Shown piece after piece: positions 36,901 to 46,300 of a stretch of 64,000 nucleotides of DNA. The stretch's first letter is position 1, and every line of letters begins with the position of its first letter. The position numbers were made by a program, and so were the translations under genes. The stretch spans positions 3,029,501-3,093,500 of the forward strand of contig NC_066607.1 of the NCBI RefSeq assembly GCF_905475345.1. The letters run 5' to 3'. The DNA is from Vespula vulgaris. Lineage: Eukaryota; Arthropoda; Insecta; Hymenoptera; Vespidae. The notes beneath the pieces are model-generated. The model was given only the letters and a program-made list of their open reading frames with translations. It did not search any database and was not told the DNA's origin.

Positions 36901-38603
36901 ACAAATTTTGTCGAAATTGTGCAAAGAGGGTAAAGTGGATGGTCCTGTTTATTCTCATGGGCGTGTTACCATCGGACGAAAAACATTTTCATTGTCGAAC
37001 GAAGAAATGGAATTTTACGTTCATTCAAAAGGTTCATTCAAGATTTATCGTGATTAAAATGAATGCATATTTTTTTCAAAACGTTCAAAAAAGAAAACGA
37101 TACTATTTCAAACTTTTCAAAACTATTTCTTTTCTTTCTTTTTTAGGTATAGAAGAACATCTTGCCCTTGCTGTACTGCATCAATGGAATGCTTTTCCCC
37201 GTATCGGTTCTACGTTGGTACCCGAACACGTCGAAACTCGGCCACTTTACAATCCTGAAAAACCTGGTATAGAACAAGGAAAATTAGAAATGTGGGTGGA
37301 CATGTTCCCAATGGATATGCCTTCGCCAGGTTCACCGATAGATATATCACCTAGAAAACCAAAGAGTTACGAATTACGTGTTATCATTTGGAACACGGAC
37401 GACGTTGTGCTCGAAGATGATGCTTTCTTCACCGGTGAAAAGATGAGCGACATTTACGTAAAGGGGTAAATTTAATACAAGCGTTTAATATTTCATCGTC
37501 ATATAATAATGACGATTTATACGCATAATTAAAATATTATTTCTGAATATTTCTTCTTTGCTTTTCGTTTTCTTTTCCCTTTTTTTGTTTTTTTTAAATA
37601 ATAGATGGCTAAAAGGTCCAGAGGATTGTCAGTCCACTGACATTCATTATCGATCATTAACCGGTGAGGGTAATTTCAATTGGAGATTCATATTTCCGTT
37701 CGATTATCTTGTAGCCGAAGAGAAGATCGTTATCAATCGAAAAGAGAGTCTTTTTAGTTGGGACGAGACCGAATGTAAGATACCAGCGCGATTGGAGTTA
37801 CAAGTAATATTTCGATAATGTCCTTCTTTTTTTCTCTCTTATCAAAATGTGCTATAACGTTAATGAAAATTTTTTTTCTTTCTTCTTCTTCAAAGGTATG
37901 GGATGCCGATCACTTTTCAGCTGACGATTTCTTAGGTGCGATTACTCTCGATCTTAATAGATTTCCACGTGGTGCAAAAAATAGCAAACTTTGTACGCTT
38001 GGTATGTTGAAGACCGATGGTTCCGTTCCCATGATTAATATTTTTAAACAAAAACGAGTTAAAGGTTGGTGGCCGTTCTATGTGAAAAAGGAAAATGAAG
38101 ATATGGAACTTACGGTAAGATCGTATAAGTACAATTAAGAAAGAAAATAAAAAAAACGTCATTTATTTTATTAAGTCTAAATCTTCGAAACTTATTAATA
38201 TTGAAGAATATTTATATAGGGTAAGGTAGAAGCTGAAATACATTTGTTAACAAAGGAAGAAGCAGAAAAGAATCCCGCTGGATTCGGTCGAAACGAACCT
38301 GATCCTTTGGATAAACCCAAGTGGGTATTCTTTTTCTCAAATATTTTCTTCGAAATTATTTTACGACTAAGCTTACGATTTTCATTCATAATTCTTTGTT
38401 CCTTTTTTTTTTTTTCTTACAGCCGACCGGATGCCTCGTTTATGTGGTTTCTGAATCCTTTAAAATCTATCAAATATATTGTTTGGCACAACTATAAATG
38501 GGCTATTTTAAAAGCTATAATAATGATAGGTATAATAATACTTATACTACTATTTTTCTACGCTATTCCTGGATATTCTGTAAAGAAGATTTTAGGAGCT
38601 TAA
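7288..38603 (+). CDS. Otof: Otoferlin-type ferlin, complete, 26 coding exons, 2088 aa
   Basis: Multi-C2, tail-anchored Ca2+ sensor of membrane fusion; vertebrate otoferlin acts in hair-cell synaptic vesicle release. Exons: 7288-7366, 12598-12656, 16573-16761, 19119-19399, 22540-22804, 23419-23595, 24067-24129, 27490-27574, 30069-30412, 30704-31014, 31121-31364, 31778-32008, 32246-32554, 32722-32874, 32963-33163, 33299-33550, 34403-34704, 35021-35382, 35477-36476, 36602-36772, 36862-37031, 37147-37465, 37605-37803, 37896-38114, 38220-38320, 38423-38603. All junctions are GT..AG with matching phase; the sum is 6267 nt. The protein aligns by eye with human otoferlin (1997 aa) from MAL... to the identical last residues KKILGA. 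Order: C2A, C2B, C2C, FerB region, C2D, C2E, variable linker, C2F, C2G, TM (2055-2077). The start is the ATG in AGGAGGATGG, giving the family N-terminus. Drosophila misfire is a related but more diverged ferlin. Exons 3' of 30 kb are tightly packed; 5' introns reach 5.2 kb. Confidence 0.96.
7389..7429. repeat. (TA)n microsatellite
   Basis: Perfect TA run directly after exon 1. Confidence 0.95.
7632..7679. repeat. (TA)n microsatellite
   Basis: Perfect TA run. Confidence 0.95.
9201..9279. repeat. Nested inverted repeat in otoferlin intron 1
   Basis: The outer arms TGACCTATC (9201-9209) and GATAGGTCA (9271-9279) are perfect reverse complements. The inner arms ACGTTTCA (9217-9224) and TGAAACGT (9248-9255) are too. 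TGACCT/AGGTCA is also the nuclear-receptor half-site sequence. Confidence 0.6.
10444..10531. repeat. (CA)n followed by (GA)n compound microsatellite
   Basis: ACACAC run to about 10461, then a long AGAG run with one interruption. Confidence 0.95.
11427..11476. repeat. (ATT)n microsatellite
   Basis: About 16 ATT units; the reverse strand reads as poly-Asn. Confidence 0.95.
11595..11629. repeat. (TTTA)n tetranucleotide repeat
   Basis: About eight TTTA units. Confidence 0.9.
12598..12656 (+). CDS. Otof: Otoferlin exon 2 (C2A)
   Basis: Acceptor TTTTCAG at 12597, donor CAG|GTAAGA at 12657. The first two bases complete a Gly codon with the last base of exon 1. The exon then encodes VSNCSKNLEDNGDLISVDQ, corresponding to the vertebrate segment around VLENCEDVADFDE. 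It sits between introns of 5.2 and 3.9 kb. Confidence 0.88.
12657..16572 (+). other. Otoferlin intron 2 (3.9 kb)
   Basis: Non-coding and AT-rich. It has a short duplicated ATTATAAGTCCATATAT block at 13171-13209 and a large CT array at 15951-16022. No gene or RNA seen. Confidence 0.7.
15951..16022. repeat. (CT)n microsatellite with TTTCT interruptions
   Basis: CT-rich array; it lies about 550 bp before exon 3. Confidence 0.92.
16573..19399 (+). CDS. Otof: Otoferlin exons 3-4 (C2A end and following linker)
   Basis: Exon 3 (16573-16761, residues 47-109) carries SFTWNLGRPVEETETLELSV and ends NNKPLP in phase 0. Exon 4 (19119-19399) begins with Ala then MVCFEIRY, matching human LCVEVRY, and continues into an acidic then Gly/Ser/Lys-rich linker. 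Exon 4 ends AAG-AG|GTATCT in phase 2; the in-frame extension beyond it reaches a stop within a few codons. Confidence 0.93.
16762..19118 (+). other. Otoferlin intron 3 (2.4 kb)
   Basis: An 11-nt segment ATGAAGTACAG at 17125-17135 is flanked by TTACAG and GTAAAA, but including it would break the frame into exon 4. A TA run (19023-19060) lies just before the exon 4 acceptor. Nothing else seen. Confidence 0.65.
19023..19060. repeat. (TA)n microsatellite
   Basis: Perfect TA run ending about 60 bp before the exon 4 acceptor. Confidence 0.95.
19400..22539 (+). other. Otoferlin intron 4 (3.1 kb)
   Basis: Non-coding. It contains an ATT/GTT array (19760-19811), GA at 20031-20066 and CT at 20861-20886. 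No gene or RNA seen. Confidence 0.7.
19760..19811. repeat. (TTA)n/(TTG)n trinucleotide repeat
   Basis: TTA units shading into TTG TTA alternation. Confidence 0.92.
22540..22804 (+). CDS. Otof: Otoferlin exon 5 (C2A-C2B linker)
   Basis: It encodes residues 203-291: NSTLKSMRSFMKLGKQRPPR, then a Ser/Asn/Asp-rich low-complexity part ending KKPKPK. The short SFMKLGK corresponds to vertebrate SAMKLGK, the best-conserved spot of this linker. Acceptor TTCGCAG, donor AAG|GTAGAA, phase 2 in and 0 out. Confidence 0.9.
23419..30412 (+). CDS. Otof: Otoferlin exons 6-9 (C2B, FerI region, start of C2C)
   Basis: Exons are 23419-23595, 24067-24129, 27490-27574 and 30069-30412. C2B starts near residue 304 (DYQVCVTIIEARQLAGLNMD) and continues through KESTNCPYYNEYFVFDFH, almost identical to human. 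Exon 8 carries NLLRANLTLGSFKLD. Exon 9 holds the FerI-like DEDDIEGNLLLP block and the first half of C2C, with DLVDPYVQV near 501-509. A 3.4 kb and a 2.5 kb intron separate these exons. Confidence 0.95.
25759..25817. repeat. Imperfect hairpin in otoferlin intron 7
   Basis: ATGAAAATCC (25759-25768) is the perfect reverse complement of GGATTTTCAT (25808-25817). Inside lie GGTAT and ATACC arms around a short loop. It could be a remnant terminal inverted repeat or an RNA hairpin. Confidence 0.5.
26361..26417. repeat. (ATAC)n and (AT)n compound repeat
   Basis: ATAC units followed by a perfect AT run. Confidence 0.92.
28532..28564. repeat. (TTTC)n tetranucleotide repeat
   Basis: About eight TTTC units. 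Confidence 0.92.
29137..29193. repeat. (ATT)n microsatellite
   Basis: ATT array with one ATC interruption. Confidence 0.95.
30704..31364 (+). CDS. Otof: Otoferlin exons 10-11 (C2C end and spacer)
   Basis: Exon 10 (30704-31014) encodes GKTSVKRHSYAPIWNEQIVF, then LCDNDPVHATVIGTHF, completing C2C. Exon 11 (31121-31364) carries RLLIAIRTEISDN and EEFFLFATIMDATMID, matching vertebrate FFLFGAFLEASMID. The exons join through an Arg codon split 2+1. Confidence 0.95.
31583..31634. repeat. (AAT)n microsatellite
   Basis: AAT array inside the intron between otoferlin exons 11 and 12. Confidence 0.95.
31778..33163 (+). CDS. Otof: Otoferlin exons 12-15 (FerA/FerB core)
   Basis: Exons are 31778-32008, 32246-32554, 32722-32874 and 32963-33163. 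The segment contains SIWPDYRRRMYNSNIIGKIA (human SWWPDQRRRLYNANI), a helical Lys/Glu-rich FerB stretch with ILEELSSSCNRYVG, then PDVFIWVISSGRRVAY and LPGKKRFGPSGWAIQTKLQI. Exon 13 uses a GAT|GTCAGT donor, weaker than the others. Reading through it would append a short tail and a stop. Confidence 0.94.
32117..32164. repeat. (TA)n microsatellite
   Basis: Perfect TA run in the short intron before otoferlin exon 13. Confidence 0.95.
33299..34704 (+). CDS. Otof: Otoferlin exons 16-17 (C2D)
   Basis: C2D begins near residue 1000 with QLRAHMYQARSLIGSDASGL then SDPFARV. The candidate Ca2+ ligands D1015, D1021, D1077 and D1079 (EIFDQDKV) are all present. Exon 17 adds GKSEYIGRAIARPHVKL and the PILPVPIGIRP segment. 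The intron between them (33551-34402) carries two CT microsatellite blocks. Confidence 0.95.
33882..33959. repeat. (CT)n microsatellite
   Basis: Two CT blocks joined by TTTCTTTCA sequence, in the intron between otoferlin exons 16 and 17. Confidence 0.95.
35021..35382 (+). CDS. Otof: Otoferlin exon 18 (C2E)
   Basis: RIEVLFWGLRDLKRIHLLTV and PRVDVECAG, NPNFNTPIKF and RSFGRYTLVGTH match vertebrate C2E closely. The first-loop Asp pair typical of Ca2+-binding C2 domains is not obvious. The exon enters with one base of an Arg codon and leaves after the first base of a Gly codon. Confidence 0.95.
35477..37031 (+). CDS. Otof: Otoferlin exons 19-21 (variable linker and C2F)
   Basis: Exon 19 (35477-36476, 1000 nt, the largest) covers a poorly conserved linker (about residues 1303-1540), a conserved island DWWTKYFASVEAMIEENKEL, and then C2F. 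C2F has DLNGKADPYVVLQL and, in exon 20 (36602-36772), DWDLVGTDDMIGETKIDLEN. The acidic ligands D1601, D1607, D1656, D1658 and D1663/D1664 look complete. Exon 21 (36862-37031) has NKWRDAMKPTQILSKLCKEG. The split Lys codon at 36476/36602 keeps frame. Confidence 0.94.
37147..38114 (+). CDS. Otof: Otoferlin exons 22-24 (C2G)
   Basis: Exons are 37147-37465, 37605-37803 and 37896-38114. They encode RPLYNPEKPGIEQGKLEMWV, ELRVIIWNTDDVVLEDD, GEGNFNWRFIFPFDYL and VWDADHFSADDFLGAITLDL. These are among the most conserved ferlin sequences. Ca2+-ligand positions D1851, D1925, D1927 and D1933 are retained. Confidence 0.96.
38220..38603 (+). CDS. Otof: Otoferlin exons 25-26 (linker and C-terminal membrane anchor)
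   Basis: Exon 25 (38220-38320) encodes GKVEAEIHLLTKEEAEKNPA and NEPDPLDKP. Exon 26 (38423-38603) has FMWFLNPLKS, then a hydrophobic helix at 2055-2077 and the terminal YSVKKILGA. The tail anchor leaves about ten residues on the far side, as in other ferlins. Stop TAA 38601-38603. Confidence 0.96.
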   Translation, partial: GKVEAEIHLLTKEEAEKNPAGFGRNEPDPLDKPKWVFFFSNIFFEIILRLSLRFSFIILCSFFFFSYSRPDASFMWFLNPLKSIKYIVWHNYKWAILKAIIMIGIIILILLFFYAIPGYSVKKILGA

Positions 38604-38702
38604 GAAATGATTACGATCGATAGAATGTACAAATAATGTAGTCACGGTGACGTTACTGTTACTTGCAAAAAAAAAGGGAAAAAAGAGAGAAAAAAAATGT
38701 AG

Positions 38703-38708
38703 AATAAA
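38703..38708 (+). terminator. Candidate otoferlin poly(A) signal
   Basis: AATAAA 100 bp downstream of the otoferlin stop. It is the first canonical hexamer on this strand after the CDS. Confidence 0.5.
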
Positions 38709-39248
38709 TTTACAATATTTTTTCATTTGTTATAGTATAGATCATAGGAGTATCTTGATAATCAGCGTTGCAAAGTACCTTATTTACAGATCATCAAAGA
38801 TATAAGAGGTGAATATGTACAAATATTGATTATGTACAAGACTAGTATAGAAATATTTTTCTGTAAAATTATATTCGCACTTGTACCATTAGACATAGGC
38901 AAAAAAAATTCTGTTAGGCCTATATTCTGTTTACGTAGTAACAGTAGTTTACGAAGTAGTGCATAATGATTATAATCATCTATCGCATCAATCTATCGCA
39001 TTATGTGTAGAAAGACGCACTTGAATATTTTTATTGAAAATCACAAAAAATTGAAATATCTTTCAGCATGGGTACTAATTATATTATTCGTGTTAGAGTT
39101 TCGTGTTAGAGTGGACCAAAGATTAATAACAAAATGCGTTCACGATTTAAAATAAATATCAAATGTAAATACTCTAATTTAATTTAGACAGAATTCTTTA
39201 CAAGAACGTAAAGATAGGCTAAAGCAATTTGGTACAATAATTATTCGT

Positions 39249-39252
<4 letters not shown>

Positions 39253-39302
<50 letters not shown>
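39253..39302. repeat. (TA)n microsatellite
   Basis: Perfect TA run between the convergent genes. Confidence 0.95.
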
Positions 39303-39303
<1 letters not shown>

Positions 39304-39431
39304 AAAAAATTTCATTTACCTAAACGTTTACTCTAGGTACTATTAGAAAAATTTACTAAAATTAAACATTAAATAGACGGAATTAACAGACTCTAAATAT
39401 TTTCTTAAGTATATCATCGTTGTACGAGTTT

Positions 39432-41586
39432 TTACAATTCTGTAGACAACAATGCTTCAAATTTATTATTTATAACCGGTATATCATCTATTGAATCGCT
39501 GGAAGAATCTTCCGATTTTTCTTTGCCATTGACCTCGTCGTCGCTTCTTCTTTTCGCAACCTCATTCTCCTGCTCTTCTTCTTCCTCCTTCTCCTCCTCC
39601 TCCTCCTCCTCCTCCTCGTCTTCGGACGATGAATATATTTTCATGGATTCAGCAACGTCATCTTCATGAATTCTAGCTTGAATCCACCTAACTGTCTCGA
39701 CTTCAGGATGTTGTTCCCAATTTTCTAAATAACACATGTATTCGATGTTTTATATAAAATAATATTCTATTGCTATATATAATGGTAAATAAAAATAATA
39801 ATGATAATACCTTTATTTGCAACCCAATTTGGAGGGTATACATAAACACAAATCCTTCCTTCTAATGACATTCTTAACAGAGAATTTGCTGCTCTATAAG
39901 TATCTAATCTCGACGCTTTAGCCGTGTAGAAATTTCTTTTTGCTGCCCAACCGTCGCATATGTCCATGGCAGACCAACAATCGTCGTTACTTTGATGTTG
40001 TATCCTTAATAACTTAGGTAAATTTATTCGTTCAGCTATGAATTTTATACTAGTATATGGTTCTCTGACTTGAGCAATTGGAAATGAGCCCATTAAAATT
40101 TGAAGTTGTTTAGGAACAGTTGATGGGAATACCAAACCGGGACAATCACAAAGACAAACCGTTTTGGTAAGATATATAGTTTGGAAATGCTTTGTATGAC
40201 CAGGTGTACGAGACACGCTTACGACTTTTTTACCTGTAATGTAATACAATAATATGTGTGAATGTAACAATTAGATAACAATAACAATTATCAATAATTC
40301 ATAACTTATGTATTACTTACCCATTAGTGCATTCATTAAAGATGATTTCCCAACATTTGGTGTACCAATGCAACCTATAGTCAATACACCATTTTTATAT
40401 TTTACATGTTCAACGTATGTATCATCTTGTTTTTCAATTATAACATTATCCTTTCTATCTATATCATCTAAATCATATTCCACATTCATTTCCTCTTGAA
40501 TTTTTTCATTCCAAGAACTTAAATCCACTTCATCCCCAACGATATCTTGACACGCTTGTAATAATTTTAGAGCTCCTTCTGCTGCCATCTTCAATTTCCC
40601 TTTTCTACGTCTTTTCTTTATACCTTCGCTTTCATTTGTATTCCCTCTTAAGTTGTAAGTTGGAAACGATGTGAACATTAATATATGCAGTTCCGGATAA
40701 TGCGTAGAAAAGTATTCTTTCCAAGCTACTACCAAAGAAGCAGGTGCCAAATCGATCTTATTGAGAATTAGTATCATATCTTTTTTCAATTCTTTTGTTA
40801 TATAGTTATATAAATATGGAGGAAACATCAAAACAGGAAATCTAATATCAACGATGATCAATAATATATCAGACATTTCTAAAACTCTCCACAGTTGTCT
40901 CCAAGTTTCTAAATTTAGCTCGAAATAGCTAACATCTAATTTTTCCATAGTTTGTAGATATTCCTAATTGCAAAAAGATTATCAATCAATGAAACTTGAG
41001 ATTTTTTAACTTTGGATAAAAATGATATTTTATTTTTTTACCAAGTACATCGACTACTTACATTAAAATATTTTTGTTCTCTAATTTCTAATTGGTCTTT
41101 TGACATAGCATAAGCCCAAGATGGTCTCTTAGGAATATCCATATCTGGTGGAAAATAATTATCAGAAACTTCTTGCTGTGCAAAAGGGATCATATGAATA
41201 GTGTTTCTAGCTTCCTCTTTGCGCTTTCTCAATTCTGCTTGCGATTCTTTAAAAAATTGAAGAGCATACTTGTTTCTACAGTCTTGTGGTTGCTTGTTTA
41301 TTTTTTGTATGCCTCTTTTATACTCGATATCGTCAATTAGACTAGATTGATCCTCATCATCTATATTTCGTGCTGCTGGAAAACAAGATTGATATATACA
41401 GTTAAAATTTTCCCTTACATTTTTTATTATATTTTTGACAGAACATTGACAGAAAATTATTATGAGCAAAATATTTTGAAAAGCAAGAATACCATTCAAA
41501 AGATGATTTTGTCGTTGTTTTTTAGCTTGCATCTGTTGTTTTTTTGCTTTACCGCTAAACGCAATCTTTCTTCTTCCTTGCGGCAT
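39432..41586 (-). CDS. GNL1: GNL1-type circularly permuted GTPase, complete, 5 exons, 588 aa
   Basis: Guanine-nucleotide-binding protein-like 1 (HSR1), a nuclear/nucleolar GTPase of the YlqF/YawG family. Exons in gene order: 41586-41493, 41375-41062, 40963-40321, 40233-39811, 39724-39432. All junctions are GT..AG, phases match, total 1767 nt. The G motifs are permuted: G4 NKID at 204-207 precedes G1 GTPNVGKSS at 336-344 and G3 DCPG at 380-383. LNLETWRQLWRVLEMSDI and KKVVSVSRTPGHTKHFQT match human GNL1 (607 aa) closely. The basic Lys/Gln-rich N-terminus suits nucleolar targeting. The C-terminus has a long Glu run encoded by a CTC/CTT-type repeat at about 39577-39616, corresponding to the acidic tail of human GNL1. 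It is tail-to-tail with otoferlin. Confidence 0.95.
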
Positions 41587-41969
41587 GTTTTTTAACCTCT
41601 CGAAAACACGTTTCTCTTCCGATGATATTTACGAAACACTCGTAAAATGAATTTCACTTTATTTATTATAAAGTAAAATGTTTTAATTTGTCTATTATTA
41701 ATATAAAGACGAATGAATTAATATTTCACTATATAAAATATACGAGGTATGCCATCTATTAAAATATTTGCTTCAGTATATATCACCAAAATTTCTTACA
41801 TTCACAGCCACGTATAACTGACATTAATAATAAATATAATGAATAATTTCAACAAAATAATTTTATAACGAGTTAAATAAATTCGTGTGATTAAAAAAAA
41901 ACGAATATATTTATCAACAACGAGAAGTTATTGCTACGATGTCAACTGATCACGATCAACTGCATCTTT

Positions 41970-42002
41970 CACGTGAAATGCAGCATTATATACGAACACG
42001 TG
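41970..42002. promoter_or_regulatory. Pair of CACGTG E-box palindromes
   Basis: CACGTG occurs at 41970-41975 and again at 41997-42002, start to start 27 bp. CACGTG is the Myc/Max, USF or CLK/CYC class site. GNL1 is a ribosome-biogenesis-type GTPase, and such genes often carry Myc-type E-boxes; the link here is inference. Confidence 0.45.
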
Positions 42003-42753
42003 AAAATGTGAAACGTAAAAGAAGCAATCTAATTGGCTGATTATGTTTCATACTTAACGCCCTCTATATTTTGTTCGACAATTAATTTCAAAAATATTTT
42101 ATTATTATTCATTATCATCTCGTTGAATCTCTTTGAATGAAATTTTTATGAAAAGAGAAAAGTAAAAAAAGAAAATTTTTCTATATTTCCTAATTTTATT
42201 TACATTATTATTTAAATACATTCAATATTAAATACGTTCACAATTTTGACGTCGCCGAGAACGACATCTATATATATTTATTGTACTATATTGTACTGCA
42301 TTCACGCACTTATTGTACACCGGGTATATAAAATCTAGATAAAAGATAAATCCCCGGACCATTCATCTATAGAATTAGAATTGTATAAGAAAAAAAATTT
42401 GTACCAGTGCGATACTTAATATACAACGATAACTATCACAAAAAATAAAAATTTGCAGAGAAATTTATTATCATATATAAAAGACAAGAGTTTATTATAT
42501 TGTGTTTATATAAAATATGACGTTACCACATCGCAAATTTTCATTGCAGAAGAATCGTTGGAAAATAATTCGTAAAGTTGTAAAATATTTGTATCGACGA
42601 ATATATCTGACATATGGACAAATATATTTTCATATTTTTAGTTGAAAATTTAATTACTACAAATAAAGAAAGCGTATAAAAAAATAAGAAAAAGAAAAAT
42701 CTGATAAAAATCTTCGTCGTAATTGCAGAAAATATAGAGATAAACATTAAATG

Positions 42754-42755
<2 letters not shown>

Positions 42756-42801
<46 letters not shown>
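42756..42801. repeat. (TA)n microsatellite
   Basis: Perfect TA run. Confidence 0.95.
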
Positions 42802-42804
<3 letters not shown>

Positions 42805-42952
42805 TAGAAAAAAAAGAAATTAAGAAATTAAGAATTTTTCATTGATTATTAATTATAATATTTACAATTACTACATATGAAAGGATTGTACGTAAAAGAA
42901 GGTTATGCATCATTGATCTGACGAGTGATTTTAATTCTGTCTCCCCTTTCTC

Positions 42953-43022
42953 TCTCTCTCTCTTTCTCTCTCACTCTGTCTGTCTGTCTCTCTTTCTCTT
43001 TCTGTCTTCTCTCTCTCTCTCT
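42953..43022. repeat. (CT)n microsatellite with CTGT units
   Basis: CT array with interspersed TCTG units; the reverse strand gives an artefactual Arg/Glu-rich frame. Confidence 0.9.
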
Positions 43023-43385
43023 TTTTCTTTCGCTTGCTTTTACTTTTGCATAACTGTTAATATATTTACGTATAAGTGAAATGAATCTGCGTCGATCGTA
43101 TTCGCGCATATAAGTTAAAAAAAATAACTTTATTAAATCCGCAATAACGCAGGTTTTATCGTCGTTATAAATAAAACTATATATTTTTTTTTATTTTAAT
43201 CCATATCTACGATAGATTGTAATAGGAAGTAAAGGTGTATCTTTCAGAACGGCAATGTTGTTGGTATATGTTTGCGATCTCGATCCGTTTCGTGCTGTGA
43301 CATAACATAACCTTAAAATTTCCATATATATTTTTGTTTATTTGAGATTCGCTGGTTCCAGTATTGGATTCGGCTTTTCTAAAAT

Positions 43386-46300
43386 ATGGAGTGGCAAAAT
43401 TTCTTGGAGCCACTTAGTCGTAAGCTAAGGATCACGCATTTAAATACGCCAAATGAGATTAAGGCGAAAATGAAACGCGAAAATGAGTTGATGAGTTATT
43501 TGTTGGCCGATCAAGAAGTAAGGTACGTTTAATAAAATTTCGTTTCGGCGTAACAATGGATTCATGACACAGCACTGGTGATGCGAGAGATACAAATTTC
43601 ACTCTGTTGGTGGATTATTGGTTATTATTATCTACGTATTTTTTCGTACGATTTCTTATTCGGTTCGTGATCCTTTTCTTTGTTTAGTTTAGTTTAAACA
43701 TTTTATCCATCACTAAAGAGGAAATTCGCTTTTTTTTTGTATTAATTTTAGGGAGTTTATATCCTTGTGGTTAGAAGAACGATATAAAAACAGAGAATCT
43801 AAATCGATCGAAAAGGCAAAGATATTCAAGGATGTAGGGAACAAAGATTTTCAAGCAAAAAATTATACTTCAAGTATTCAGTCTTATACAAAAGTTGCTT
43901 TGTATGCTCCAGCGGACAGCGAAGTCTTACCATTAGCTATCGCTAATAGATCTGCTGCTTTATATCATTTGGGTAAATATGAAGTAAGTAGAATATAAAT
44001 ATACCGGAGATATTAAAATATCCAACATCAATATCGTCAAGTCGTATTAATATAATGTTTTCAATATTACATTTTTGTTCTTTCAAGGACTGTATTAAAA
44101 ATATCGAATTGGCTATTAAGTTAGAATATCCAGAAAAGTTGAGACATAAACTGTATCTAAGAGCGGTACAATCTTATTTAAAATTAGGAAAACCGACAAA
44201 AGCTAAAGAAGCTCTTGTTCGTGTTCGTGAAATAATGACTAAATGTACCGATATACCAGATGTAAAAAAAGGTAGGTAGTTATTATAACTAGACGATAAA
44301 CTGTCGTTATTCTTAGAATTTATTTGAAAGAGATTTTTTTTATTGATTTACAGAGGACATAGAAAAGCAAATCGCGCATTTAGCATCTCTTGCATCATGC
44401 ATGCATAATGACACAGAAGATACCGAAGACAATGATGTAACGCAATCAATACCTGAACTTGCATTTGGAGAAAACCCTGATTTTCCTTCTGCATCAGCAG
44501 CCGTAGATAAAAAATATTCATCAGAAAAGGGAAGATATGTTGTAGCAAACAGAGATATAAGAAAAGGTCAAATACTTTTTGTTGAAAAACCATTTGCATT
44601 TGTACTTGTGGATTATGGTAGAATGAGTGGTTCTTGTGAAAATTGTTGTCGTCCTTATGGAGATGTCCCTGTCCCGTAAGTATTACGTTTTATGTATTTA
44701 TGAAATCTTTTTATGTCGTATGGATATACAGAGATATAATGCGCGAATGTGTAATCTCTTAGATGTACAATGTGTTTGGATACCTTATATTGTAATATGA
44801 AATGTTGGAACGACGATTACACGTTTTATCATCGCTGGGAATGCCCGGGTAGTCAAATGGGACTTTGGCAGCAAAATGGAATTGCACGTTTAGCTTTAAA
44901 GGTGTTCTTAATGTGTTCGACTACATCCGATAGAAACAGATTTAACGAGGTACAAAAATTGATAACGAATTTTGATAAGTTATCCCTGAAAGATCTTATT
45001 GCTTATGGAATTGTGAGTATCTTAATTCTTCCGACAATATCGACTAGTACGGAATCTGTTTTTTACTAAATCGCAATTAATTTTTCTTTTTTTTCAGACG
45101 GCGACTATGCTCACGCTCTATCTTTTGAAGTATTCTGATTTTTTTGAAGATAACGATCTTACGGAATGTCTGATATCCAAATTTTCCGACGAGACTTATA
45201 ATTTTCCTTGCGAAACTTCGGTAGAAAGCGATAGGCATTTATACGTAGGCTCTTTACTTCTGAGACACATCCTGCAACTTGTTTCTAATGGTCATGCCAT
45301 CACAAAATTAGATGTAATTGTATCCGACAAAGATAAGGTGTTAACAGAACGAGAAAATCGTGTCGCTAAAGCGATTTATCCATCCGCGAGTATGATGAAT
45401 CATTCTTGCGATCCAAATGTAATAAATAGGTAAAGATATCTTATTTGATAAAATGATATGTTCGTAAGAAATTACAAGTAATAGCGCCGATAATAAAGTT
45501 TCTATCTTTGTATTATGACTTTTTAGTTTCATGGACCAATATCTTATTGTTAAGGCTATAAAAGATATAGGAGCAGGAGAAGAAGTTTATACCTGTTATG
45601 GTAAATTTTTATTTATCCGAATAACATATTTGAAGTCAAAATGATGAAAACTTCGTTAATAATGTTTTTCGTAGGTGCACATTTTAGACAAATACCAAGA
45701 GATTACAGGCAATTAGCCTTAAAAAGTCAGTATTGTTTTACTTGCAAATGCGAACCCTGCACCATACCAGAACTTCAATATTTCATGGTAATAACATTTC
45801 TATTACAAACTATAGACTTAATTACGTATGTAACTATAAAAAAAATATACATTCGTGATATCGTAATAAATTTTACGTTTTATAGGAAAGATTCAATGCT
45901 ATAAAGTGTCCAGAATGTAGCGGAGCTTTGTATACTGTTCATAATTATTTTATGCATTGCTTAGATTGTGGTGCAACACCTACTTTAAATTATGATATCG
46001 AATTGAAACAAGCCCAAGATCTTTTCGAGGATGCACAAGTTTATATAGAAATGGAGAGAGAGGAAGAAGCATTGGATAAATTGAAACAATGTTTAAGTAT
46101 AAGAAGAAGTGTATTGTATAAATACCATGAAGATATTACTGCTACATTAGATCTTATTGGGAAAGTATATGCTATCATGGGTTCGTATCTTAACAATTCG
46201 TATATTTATTTATTTATTTAGGATAATTATATTTTTATCAAATTAATTTCATCGTAAATTTCATGATAGGTCGATGGTTAGATTCTATATCTTACTTGGA

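Larger units (their letters stand above)
38604..39431. other. Convergent 3' regions of otoferlin and GNL1
   Basis: Non-coding. Otoferlin (+) and GNL1 (-) end 828 bp apart, so both 3' UTRs must fit or overlap here. A TA microsatellite lies at 39253-39302. Confidence 0.7.
41587..43385. promoter_or_regulatory. Head-to-head intergenic region between GNL1 and SMYD4
   Basis: The two start codons face away from each other across about 1.8 kb. Two CACGTG palindromes (41970-41975 and 41997-42002) lie about 400 bp upstream of the GNL1 start. A TA run (42756-42801) and a CT array (42953-43022) lie nearer SMYD4. TATA-like sequences are too common in this AT-rich DNA to choose one. Confidence 0.5.
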
